A DNA stretch of 64,000 nt from Bilabrum cf. latius. Its lineage: Eukaryota; Bigyra: Bicosoecida; Bigyra; Bicosoecida. Where the stretch lies: positions 930,001 to 994,000 of the forward strand of contig OZ237753.1 of NCBI GenBank assembly GCA_965178125.1. The letters are read 5' to 3'. Shown piece after piece: positions 29,582 to 40,504 of this stretch. A model generated the notes under the pieces. It made no database searches and was not told the origin of the DNA. It saw only the letters and a list, made by a program, of their open reading frames with translations. The translations under genes and the position numbers were made by a program. The stretch's first letter is position 1, and every line of letters begins with the position of its first letter.

Positions 29582-31285
29582 TCATCCCAAGATGCGCCGC
29601 ATGACGGGTCGGTCGAAGTCCACGGTGAAGATGAAGCTCTTCCTCGTGTCCACGTGCACCTTCTGCCCCGATGGGTCCCCGGGCACACCCGGCTCGATGC
29701 GGATCGGCACCACCTCCTGGTGCACGTCGAGGGTGACCCGGTACCCCCTCTCGGTCAGAATGTCCAGGGCCATGTTGAGGCCCAGGGAGGAGCTCAAGAG
29801 GGACGAGTTGGACCGCACGATGGCCCGCCCGGAGAGCGCCTGCCGCATGAAGATGTGCTCGAAGTCGCTCTTGAGCATCTCCGTCACCTCCACCAGCAGC
29901 TTGGGATGGTCCCTCGCGTAGCTGTTCAGCCGCTGCACCATGTTCTGCCTCGCGTTCTTGACCACCCCTTGCGCGGGCAGGAGGGCCTTGATCACCTCGA
30001 AGGTCTGGTCCCCCAGCTCCAGAGAGCTCTGGTAGGAGAATTCGTTCATGACACGCTGGCGCACCTCCTCTGGCTCCCCCATGGCATTCACCAGGTGGAA
30101 CTGAAACCTCTCGTTGGTCAGCGACTGCACAGCGTCGTACACCTCCCTCTTGAAGACCCTGTATCTCTCCCGGGCCAGGTCCTCGCTGAGGTCGGTGGCG
30201 CGGGCCTGCACCACCTTGCCCAGGCCAGTGTCTGCCGCCATGCGGTTGGAGGCGGCCAGGCGCTAGGCACGGGCGACCTGCCTCTTCACGCTCTCCTCCT
30301 CCTCGACATACAACACCGTGATGCGGAAGATGGGCCTCCGGAAAGCATTCTTGAGCGTGGGGTGTTCCCTGAACTCGATCCTGAGGTCCATCATGCGCTG
30401 GTGCAGCTTCTTGATGATGCCGGCCTGCACCCGGGTGCGGGGAAACCCGTCCACGATGGTCCCCGCCCTGTACTTCGGCTTGAGCAGCTCGAGGAGGACG
30501 GCTTCCACCACGTGGCGGTCCGAGACCAGCTGCCCCGAGTCCTTGATGGCCTTGAACTCGGGGCTGCTGAGCAGGTTCGAGACCTCGATGGGGCCCTCGG
30601 AAAGCGTGCGCTCGGTCATGATCGCGTCTGCCATCGTGCCCTTGCCGGCGCCGGGGGCTCCGCATAGCTGCGCATAGGGGGGGGAGGGGTAGAGGAGGCA
30701 CGGCACGCGTTCAGGAATTTGTCGTATCGGACTCTTTGGGCAGCCAAAGACCTCCTCAAGCACCGAAAGGAGTGGTCGGTGCCGCGCATTAAGGTGCGCC
30801 AAGCACTGCTCGAGATCGAGCCGTTGAGGATTCGGGCCCTGCCAGTATCAGCACACGCTCACAAAGATTATCTCCTTGGGGAAAACCATGTTCTCCCTAC
30901 CAATCTTTTGTTCAATGCTGGAGAAAGCCGTCTCGAAAATAATGCCTGGATCAGTGGTCGCATCAGTTTCTTCAACGAGGTCCTCCGCAGCTTGCTGCAA
31001 TTTTTCTTTCCGAGCTGAGGCAGTTCCACCCTTTGCCCGCTCGTCAGCAACTAGCTCTGCATCGTTATCATCAAATGTGGACTTGGAACCCATGGAGAGC
31101 ATGTCTGCCTGCAGCCCAGATTGCTTTGCGGGTCGCCCAGAGTGCGCTGCGGATGCCGCGTTCCATCTCTGGCTCAACACGGCGAGCCTCCCTCTTCGAA
31201 TGATAGAATTACATACGTGATCGCTGCAAAACCTCGCAGACAAAGACAGGGCTCGACGAAGCATGGTAGGGCTGGCTCGTTTCAT
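29582..31285 (-). CDS. Adenylate-kinase-family protein with C-terminal extension
   Basis: Exons are 31285-30863 and 30667-29582; the 195-nt intron (GTGAGC to GCGCAG) contains in-frame TGA and a long pyrimidine tract. The protein has 502 aa and a TGA stop. Splicing joins PKEIIF to LCGAPGAGKGTMADAI, giving a proper P-loop beta-strand. GPIEVSNLLSS, GQLVSDRHVVEAVLLELL and GTIVDGFPRTRVQ are the NMP-binding and lid-adjacent motifs. SVKRQVARA-Q-RLAASNR has TAG at 30263-30265, where homologues carry small or polar residues. The N-terminus (MKRASPTMLRRALSLSARF) looks like an organelle-targeting peptide. The last 200 residues form a separate domain I do not recognise (FNEF-like MNEFSYQSSLELGDQTFEVI), resembling the extension of plastid adenylate-kinase-like proteins. 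Confidence 0.85.
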
Positions 31286-31369
31286 CACCCCAGCACTGGT
31301 ATTATAGCGCGCATATTGGAGACCGAATCTGAATTACGGCGGGAGGACGACGGCCGAGAGGACATCAAA

Positions 31370-34253
31370 ATGTCGTCGAGGGCGGCCAACGGTAGCAGCA
31401 AATCCGCATCCCTCGAAGCTGATAGGCTCCTTGCCTTGCAGCTGCAAGAGGAAGAAGAGGAGGAAGACAAAAAGGCGAGGCAGAGGGAGAAAAGGGGCAG
31501 AAATGGGAAGGCGAAATCAAAGCAATCGTCGAGGTCCACCGGGGCCTCGCGCAAGTCACGAAAGCCGCCCAAAAAGCCCGCAACTTCTGACCAATCAGAT
31601 AGTGACGATTCATGGGATGCTTCGGAGGCTGAATCGGGGCTTCTCGGTAAAAGACGCCGCGAACCGTCGGATGACAGCAGCACGGACGAAGAGCCCGAAC
31701 CTATCCCGCGTTTGGCCGTACCAGATTGGACTGCAGTGCCAGATCATTCAGAGCCGCAGTCTTTGCGATGGCTAGGTAAGTTTTGGAGTGCTACGTAGCT
31801 CCAACTTGCATTTTGCATGCGAGTTTGCGTTGTTGCAGGAGGTGCGCCTCAGTGCAATTCGAATCCAGGCAATTGCTCGGGTATTCACAGCTGCTGCTTC
31901 TGCTTGAGCAACGCGCACGGGAGCGATCGATTCCAACGAACTATTTGGAGCCACTACGATGGGAAGTTGGGCGTTTTCTTTCCCAGCTGGGTTTTTGAAT
32001 GGTTGAGCCAGTGCACACTGATCTGCTGCGCTGATCGATGGGTGCGTTGGCCTTTGTCACTTTATACGTCGCGATGAATTGGTATCCGATCATCCCTGCA
32101 GGGTCTAGTAGTAGCTCGGGGGGGCGCACTGCTCGCGCTGCCTCTACGACTACCAGCGCCCGAGGTTCGAGCTCGCCTAAGGGTGGCCTCGCCAAGCTGA
32201 GGGCAGCACTTCGCGACGATTGGAGGGTGAGACCGCATATCTGCATTTCTAGCTTCGCGTGCATAGCAACCTTGGATGCGTTCGTGATGAACTGCTCTGC
32301 ATCGACCTCTTTGTTCGTGGTTTCCGCAGCTGCCGGCCCTTGCCCACTCCTTGTGGCTGGTGTCAGGCACACTTCGGATCAAAAGGCAGCATTTAGGCAT
32401 AGACACGCTCGCAGAGGCCTTGGTTCGCTATGATCCCGACGGGGAAGATGGAGGAAGCGGCGAAGGGGGCAGCCAGCAAGCCGACGGCGAGGCGGCAGGC
32501 GAGCAGGAGGGCGAGGGCGAGGGGGAGGGCGGAAGCAAAGACGGAGGAGAGGAAGACGAGGGCGACGAAGGGAGTGATGAAGGAAGTGATGAGGACGGCG
32601 AGGGACGGGTGGACCCAGATGAGCTGCTCACTCCCGAGGAGCGGGGCCCCGCTGCACTCAACGAGATCATGACCAAGCTGCTGCTCCCAGGGGCCAAGGA
32701 GGTCAACCGGCTAGAGGTAGGCGAGGGGTTTGGGCCGCAGTGGTGGGAGCCCAAGCTGCGGGAATACATGCAGGACGTGATGGAGCGGTTGATGGAGCTG
32801 CGGAGGAGGCACCGCGTGCATCAGGCCGCGCGGGTGGAGCACAAGGCAGAGATGCTGAGGCAGCAGATGATGCCAGAGGAGGAGGACGAAGAGGAGGAAG
32901 AGGAAGAGGAGGATGGGAGCGATAGCGATTCCGAATAGTCCGGTAGTGAGGGCGGGGACGATGCACCCTCCAAGGGGAGCGGAAAGGCTTCGGGCAAGTC
33001 CGGTGCCGGCGTGGATGGCCAGCGGTCGATGGAGGACGGGTAGGATGGGAAGGGCCAGGGCGAGGGCCAGGACGAGGAAGGGGAAGGGGAAGGGGCCGTT
33101 GCACAGGCGCAGGGGAGCGGGAGCGCGGCATCTTCAAGCTCGTCTGCGTCGTCTGCTGGCAGCGCGGCGGCATCGTCTGGTGCATCAGGCGAAGGGGGAA
33201 ACGAGGGGGACGGTACCGGGCAGCCAACCGCGCTATCGGCCGAGGAGGCAGCGGCGCGGGCCGCCGAGGAGGAGAAATAGCAGGAGAAGCAGCGGCTGCA
33301 TCGCGAGGTGCGGAAGCGCCTGATGGATATGCACCGCCGGCTCTTCGAGAGCCCCTCGCTGTCCGAGACAGACAAAGAGGCCATGCGATGGTTGGGCGTG
33401 GTGCTGGAGCCGCTCGAGGCGCTGACTGAGCCCATTGCGGAGGTTCCCGACGACAAGAAGGCGCATGACATGGCCAGGGCGTTCGCCATCTTGCGGGAGA
33501 AGGAGGAGGAGCAGGAGGACGAGGCGAAGGAGATCGAGGAGCAGACTGGGCAGGCGGCCATGACTGACGGGGTGGAGGACGAGGACGGGGGGGAAGGCGC
33601 CGCGAGCGCAGGTGCAGGTGCAGGCGCAGGTGCAGGTGCAGGCGCAGGTGCAGGTGCAGGCGCAGGTGGCGCCGTGGCAGAAGGAACAGCAGGGAGCGCC
33701 GCTGTGCTAGCCATGGGTGACTTCGGCCCCGCCGCTGACCCGGCCCTGGAGCAGCCCCCCAAGCTGCACCCGGTGGCCACAACCCCATTCGCTGAGCTGT
33801 CCCCTCGGGCGAGGCTGCTGCTGCTGCACTGCCTGACCCAGATCCGACTCGCCCCCGGCGACTGGCTCTCGGAGTCGGTGCGCGGGATCGAGCCAGCGGA
33901 CACGAGGATGGAGCCGGTGGGCAGGGACTCGACGGGGAAGTACTACCTGCTGCGGATGCTGCCCCGTCAAGGGGTCCTCTACCGCTCCTCGGTGCCAGGC
34001 AAGCGGGCCACTCTGACCGCATACGAGTCCACGGCCCCGGCCATGGCCACTCGACGGACGGGGCAGCTGCTGGAGGGCGTGGTGCAGCACGCGGAGCAGT
34101 CGGGCAAGATGGAGGCGGCGGGGGGCGCTGACATCGCAAGCGGCGCGATGGAGGGGGGGAGCGGGGTACAGGGGGGTGAGACGGACGGCAAGGCCACCGG
34201 GGGGGCTGCGGCGGGGAGCAGTGGCCCCAAGGCTCCCTCTTCGTCCTCTTCGT

Positions 34254-34284
<31 letters not shown>

Positions 34285-37200
34285 GACTTCACCCACTCAG
34301 GTAGGTGATGCCCCCGCGCCCGGGTCCCCAGGAAGAGTGGACAGGCTGTGGCAGTACGCTCACGAGGTGGCCCAGGCGCTCATTGCAGAGTCGGACGCAG
34401 CGCACTACCGCCCCGAGGAGGAGTGCCCCGACGACCTGCCGCGCGCCACCGCGCTGCTTGTTGCCCCTCGCGCGGCCAAGTGCGTCACCCACACGCTAGA
34501 TGGTTTCCTGTCGTGGTACGAGTCGCTGGAGAAGTCCTGCAAGGGCAAGTCGAGGAGCAGCCTGGACCGTCTGCTGCTGGCCGACCTGGAGGAGGAGGCG
34601 GAGGACGTGGAGGAGGAGCAGGAGAGGAGGGAGAGGCTGGCGCGCAGGTTCGCCGCCTCCCAGGCAGTGCTCTCCGCGCCCCGCCGCAGCAGCTCCCGGC
34701 TGCTCCGGAATGACATCGGCAAGCGCGAGCAGGAGAAGAAGCAGGCCGAGCTGGCCAAGCGCCGAGCCAAGGCCCGCAAGATCGAGACCCGCCGGGCCAT
34801 CGAGGAGTCCTGCGAGATGGCTGTTCGCACGCGCAGGAGAGCCTGGCGCATCCGTTTGGCAGAGCTCTGCGTGGACCACGTGATCAAGCGTCTCGAGGAC
34901 GAGCGTATGGAGGAGGAGCAGGAGCGCATGCAGCAGCAGATGGGCGGCGGTGGGCGCCGCCTGCGGTCCGCGGTGGGACTCGGGCCCCCGCCCCCGACCG
35001 ACAACCTGACTCCGGAGCAGCGGAGGGCGCACGAGCGCGCGCTGGAGCGCGCCCGCCGAAAGCTGATCCGGCAGCGCACCCAGCTGGCGGTGGACTCCAA
35101 GAAGGCGGCCATGGCGGCGGATCGGGCCAGGGAACAAGCCCAGCTGCGGTTCGTGCGCGCCAACCGCGCCATGCAGCGGGACGCTCAGGTGCTGGCGGGG
35201 GCCTCCGACTCGCGGGTGGAACGGATCAAGGCGGACCGAGACAGTGCCCAGCAGGATATGGAGGCGGCGGCCAAGGAGGCGGCCGAGTGCTGGCACGCGA
35301 CTGTGCTCGCGGAGGAGGAGGAGAAGGCGGTGCGGGAGCTGCCGCGGTCCGAGTGGTTCGACTATGGGAACGAGGAGGCGCTGCGGCCCCTCTGGGAGCA
35401 GGCTCTGGCGGCGGCCATGCGCAGGAGGCCGGAGCTGTTCGACGCCTCGGGGTCGGTCAACTACACGGGTGCCCTGTCCCAGCTGCAGACCACCACGATG
35501 GTGAGGGGACAGGGCAGCACGCCCGGCAGCCCGTTCGGGCTCTGGGAGACGCCCGCGCGCGACCTCGCCCTGGACCCCTCGCAGCAGTCTCGCTGGTGGA
35601 GGCCCCGGCCCTTCGTGCTGCTGGGCCGGGTGCAGGAGAGGGTGGTGGTGGAGGACCCCTTCCCCAAGTATCCGGGGCCAAACGTGCCCGTGTGCGAGTA
35701 GAAGAAAGGGGGCAAGCGGCCTCTGCAGTCACCCACCCACCTGCGCATCCGGCTGAGGCGATACCACCGCCCTAAGCACGCTACTGTGGCCCGGGCGGCG
35801 CACGCGGAGGTCTTCGCGATGCTGGATGCCATGAAGTCGGCCAACGAGCTGGACCTGTACATGGCGCTGACCGATCCCATCGCGCAGCCCAAGACGAGGG
35901 CGCGCTGGAGGCAGCTCACGGCCGACATCCAGGGCCTCGCGTGCGATGCGCTGGACGAGAGGAGCGCCGCGGGGGCGGGGCAGATGCAGCAGCAGGGGGC
36001 GGGGGCGGGGGCGGGGGCGGGGGCGGGGCTGGGGCCGGAATAGGGCGGGGACCAGCCGCAGGCGTCCTCTGCGCCCGCTGCTGTGGCCATGGAGGGAGGG
36101 AGCGACTTGGAGGAGGACGAGGACCAGGACGAGAGTCCAGGGGACGGTTCGGAGCCGCTTGACCCGAGGGGCCTCTCCCGCACTGCCATCAGCCAGGCCA
36201 TGACCGCGGTGCGGACGCTGATTCCCCGCCGGCTGCAGAACGAGGAGGCTGCCCTCCGGAAGGAAGAGGCCAGGATGCAAGCCGAGGAAAGGGCCAGGGA
36301 ACAAGCCAAGCGGGAGGCGGCGCAGGCCAAGCGGCGACAGGCGATGCAGCGCGCGAGGGAGGAGAGAGAGAAGGAGATTGAAAAGGCCAGGGCGCTGACG
36401 ATGCAGGGGCAGGGGCAGGCGCAGGTGCAGGGAGGCGCGGGTGCGTCTGCGGGGTCGGCAGGTGGGTCCGCGTCCGTCTAGAGTGTCCCGTGGCCGGGCC
36501 GAGACGGCGCTGTGCTGTAGGCCATCCAGCCCGGGCAGCTATTTGCCCGCACGCCGGAGGCAGTCCTGCATGCGGTGCAGGCAGTGTGCCAGCAGCACGG
36601 GATGGTGTCTGTCTCTGATACCACCTTGCTGCCCAGGATGGCCCCCCTCCCAGGCATGCGGCTGCCGATCGCGGCGCGAGGGCAGCGCGTGGATGGGCTG
36701 TACCTGGGCATGGGATGGTGGGCGCTCGGCTCCGTGGAGGGCGGGGTGCTGGTGGTGGACTGGCAAGGGAAGGAGGCCACGATGGGGATGGAGGCGTACC
36801 ACGCCAAGCAGCGGGAGTCCGAGGCAGCCAACACTGCCATGATGTAGCAATTCCTGGCCTCAATCCAGAAGCAGGGGCAGGTGCACTTGCACATGAGTGG
36901 ACAGGGACAGGCACAGGGCTCGGCGGCGCCCCAGCTGCCAGCTGCTGCTGCTCCTGCTGCTGCTGCTGCACCGAAACCGGCAGCTGTGTCTGCCGGTGCA
37001 GCGTTTGGTCCTGCTGTAACGGCGCAGGCCTAGGGCAACCCACCCACAAGCATGCCGCCCCCCGGCTCGGCCGCTGCTCAAAGCAAGCCAGTTGCTCAGA
37101 TGGCTGCCTCCTCCTCCTCCTCCTCGTCGTCGTCGTCGTCGTCGTCGTCATCAACTTCTGCCGCCGCTGGTGGGCATGCTGCAAGCAGCGCGGCGACTAA

Positions 37201-37378
37201 CGGGAGTGAACATGGACAAGCTGTAGGAGGGGGGGTGGCTCCATCAACGGCGTCTTCCTTGCCACCGGCAAGCGCAGGCATAGATCTAGGTGCAGGCACA
37301 GGCGCGCCCGGCGGTGGCCTCCGCCCAGGGCAGGCGCAGCCCTACAACCAGGGTGGAAGCGCACCCATGCAACAATGA
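31370..37378 (+). CDS. Large DDT/WHIM-like chromatin protein (1905 aa)
   Basis: Exons are 31370-31775, 31853-31990, 32102-32226 and 32330-37378, in phase throughout, TGA stop. The last exon alone is 5049 nt and carries nine TAG codons (e.g. 32936, 33041, 33278, 35699, 36041, 36845). The N-terminus is acidic and basic; exons 2-4 rebuild a helical module like a DDT domain (RQLLGYSQLLLLLEQ, LPALAHSLWLVSGTLRIKRQ, HLGIDTLAEALVRY). Further on, TRMEPVGRDSTGKYYLL resembles the WHIM2/WSD motif that contacts ISWI-type remodelers. Long coiled coils (KREEARMQAEERAREQ-type) and Ser, Gly-Ala and Ala-Pro tracts fill the rest. I infer a remodeler-associated nuclear protein; the domain calls are by eye. The donor of exon 2 (GTTTTT) is weak. 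Confidence 0.75.
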
Positions 37379-37609
37379 GGTATTGCGATAGGATACAGGT
37401 GTTAATTTTTTGTTTGTATTCTGATTTCCTGCAATCACCTTGAGTCCAAGCGACCACAAGTATACTTGTTGCGACCTCGATCGAGCAAAGCGGTTGCAAC
37501 CGCTGGACGGAATGAACGGATCGATTGACGGAGTATCACATTGAATCCTACAGCTAACCAAAACATCACCTTGCCCTGCATTTTTCGTTGGTATTGAACC
37601 TTTAGTGCA

Positions 37610-40367
37610 ATGAGCTCGGGCCCACAGCCGCTTCCGCCCAGCGCGGGTGGTAGACGGCGAATGGGCTCGCGTCCTCAAGCCGGACGCAGTTACCGAGAAG
37701 CCAAGTCAAACTCTCCCGACGATGGACCGAGGTCTGGAAGTCCCCGCCCTAGAACAGGGTTTAAGCCTAGTAAGCCATCTCTCGGAATGAGAGCAGGGGA
37801 AGACCGCCTGGCCGATATCGAGCGCTTGCAGAAGCAGGCCGAGATGTACACCAAGCGTATCGAGATGGAACGTCGACGGGCTGACGAAACGGAGATGAAG
37901 CTGAATGTGAGATGATTTGTTTGCGGTGGCGCTGTCCCCCCTTGGGCTAGCTGGCTCCGTGACTGGATTCAGAATCCCCAATTGCCCCGCCCCGCCAAGC
38001 TACCCGTTGCAGGTCTCGAGGCGAAAATTGGAAGAGTCTCGGTCTCGTCTCAAGGGATTAAATGAGGTCCAGCTGATGCGAAAGTAGGAGCGCTCCTTGA
38101 AGACCAGCGAGGGCCGATTGGAAAACATGCTGCAGCGCGTGAACCAAAAGGTGGCCCAGAACGACCGCAAGAAGAAGGAGATCGAGAGCCTCCGCAGGGA
38201 CCGTCTCCAGCGGGAAGAGGTCGTCCGCAAGCTGCAGGATGAGCTAGCAGACGCGACGCAGCGCGCCCGTAGGGGCCAGCAGGAGCAGGCGGCCGCTGCG
38301 GCAGAGCGCGAGCAGGCCGCTCAGGACGTGGAGGCGATGCAGTCGCAGCTCCAGTCCGAGCTGGGCGACTTCGAGGCGGCCTTTTAGCAGCAGGTGGGCG
38401 CGGTGGCATCCAAGGCGCGCCCCACGAAGCTGGATGAGGTGGACGCCCGGCAGATGCCCAGCCAGGCCGCGGCCATGCTGCTGCACATGGGAGCGGAAGA
38501 CGCCCACCACGGGGAGCTGTCCATCGACCAGGAGAGGGAGCTGAAGCACAAGAGCACCAAGACGTACTGGGACGTGGCTCGGCGGGAGGTGGAGCTCAGG
38601 GAACAAGCGGCCGCGCTGAAGCGGTACGAGGACGCCTTCGCCCGGATCCAGCAGGGCACGCAGATCCGGACGATCGACGAGATGGTGGGGGCCTTCGTGC
38701 AGGCAGAGGACCAGCACTTCGCGCTTGTGGGGATGATCAACGAGACGCAGAGGGACATCGAGCAGCTGGAGGTAGACGCCAAGAAGCTGAACGCGGGCGT
38801 GGACCGTGTGTACCAGGACGAAGCAAGCACCAGAGAGAAGCGCACGGGCCTGTTCAAGACACTCGAGGCCGAGATTGGGGCCATCGAAAAACGGGCGGGG
38901 GCCTACGACCGGAGGCACGACGCGGCCCTCAGGTGCCTGGACGTGCTCAAGCCCGGCGTGCAGAGCCTCTTTTAGAAAGTGGGTGCCAGCGACGAGACGG
39001 CAGCCGAGAGCCTGGCTGCCACCGGAGTCACCGAGGGGAACGTGCTGCAGTTCCTGGGGTCCATCGAGGAGCGGGTGGCCGAGATCACGCAGCTGCAGCA
39101 GCTGGCGGGGGTGGCCCCCTCACAGACCGGAGGGGGTGGTGCCATGGCCTCGCGAGGGTACTCCCCCGGGGTGTCGGGGGCTGCCCCCGGTGGAGGGGAG
39201 GTGTCGCTGCTCCGTCGGCTGCTGATGGGTGATGAGGATGCCCTGCGGGAGGTGCAGCACGGGGCGGGGAGTGGGATGGGAGGGGGGCAGTCCGTCGGCT
39301 CGCTGCACGGCATGCTTGAGTCAGGGGGGGGAGGGGTCGGGGAGGGCAAGGAGGACGCGGACATCGGGGCCTTCTCGCCGCGTGTGGCGGAGGTCGGGGG
39401 CACGGGAACCGGTGTGGGCGGGCCCATGGAGATGGAGCCGTTGGTGCGGGTGGGTGTGGTGCCATCCTCTGCGGATGCGGGAGTGGAGGGGGAGGACGAG
39501 GAGGATGAGGAGGCGATGGGGCTGGCAGGGGGGCATGCAGTGGGGCTTCGGGGCAGGCCCCGAAGCATAGGGGACGGGGACGAGGCTCTGCTGGCCGAGT
39601 CCGCGCGCGTGGTGGATCTCGGGGTCGGATTCCGGCAGCTCGCGGCTGCTAGTGCCGGGGAGGACGAGGAGGGTCTCGCCGGAGGCCTGTCTTCTCGGTC
39701 GGCCGCCAGCCCGGCCCGCTCCACCCGCAGCCACCGCAGCAAGGCAGGCTCCTCCCAGGCATCCCCCAGGTCGCCTAGATCGCCCGCCACGGACGGTTTC
39801 CCGGGGCGGTCGGGCACGGCGGGGCTGGCCATCGCGGATGCCACAAGCCGGAGCGTGACGCTAGGGGACCGCGGGACAGCAAGGGGCCGGATGGGCGCTT
39901 CTGCGACTGCACCCGGCAGTTCTCGGGGAGTGAGTGCGTCGGTGGCGGTGCTTCCGGCGCGCACTCGAGGGGGCAGGGGCGGCAGGGCTGGAGGGGGTCG
40001 TGCAGGAGGGGACGGCACTCCCCCAGTGCCCCTTGACGTGCGGGAGCTCAAGCACCAGCTGGGCCTGGCTGCTCCCAGGCAGGTGGGCACGCCGGGGGCG
40101 GGGGGCTCTGTGGCTGCCATGCGAGCCGCGGCGGATGCGGCTGGACTTCCACACTCCCCACTTGTGCAGCCCCGGTCTGCGCGCACCGGCCGAGTGACCC
40201 TGCCCTCCCGCGCGGAGGAGATGGCCCGATTGGAGGAGGAGGAGGCGCGGCAGGAAAAGGAGGAGAGGACAGCCAGGTACCAGGAGCTCAAGCAGCACAG
40301 GAAGGGTCTGCTGGCAGGGGTCCGCAAGGCCAAGCAGAACCTCGCCCCTGCGCTGCGGGATGACTGA
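37610..40367 (+). CDS. ODAD1: Outer dynein arm docking complex protein (ODAD1/CCDC63-like)
   Basis: This is a ciliary coiled-coil subunit that anchors outer dynein arms to doublet microtubules. Exons are 37610-37906 and 38013-40367 (phase 0, 106-nt intron), 883 aa, TGA. Continuous heptads run from about residue 75 to 460 (ERLQKQAEMYTKRIEMERRR, RRKLEESRSRLKGLNEVQL). The family-specific segment YEDAFARIQQGTQIRTIDEM is followed by VQAEDQHFALVGMINETQRD, as in CCDC63/CCDC114. Three TAG codons (38085, 38385, 38973) fall inside the coiled coil, in positions that suit Gln, e.g. LMRK-Q-ERSLKTSEGRLE. The C-terminal third is Gly/Ser-rich and ends in a short helix (EEMARLEEEEARQEKEE). With the CFAP221-like gene it is the second motile-cilium gene in the window. 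Confidence 0.88.
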
Positions 40368-40504
40368 TGAGAGAGCGGGGCCGGGACAAACCGGACGCCG
40401 TGGTGGTCTTATTCTTGCAGAAGAGCTGAAATCCGTTTTGGATCATACCGTCACACAACACAAACCTGCGAAATACGAATTCCTGCGCCTGGCTCAGACC
40501 TGGC

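Noticed and set aside
30719-30850. Unspliced reading of the adenylate-kinase gene through 30668-30862
   Set aside because: That stretch contains an in-frame TGA, ends in a pyrimidine-rich GCAG acceptor, and its removal rebuilds the beta-strand before the P-loop.
31783-31998. Alternative acceptor at 31839 for the DDT gene exon 2
   Set aside because: It gives a Cys-rich frame that runs into TGA and cannot join exon 3; the acceptor at 31852 restores a helical frame in phase.
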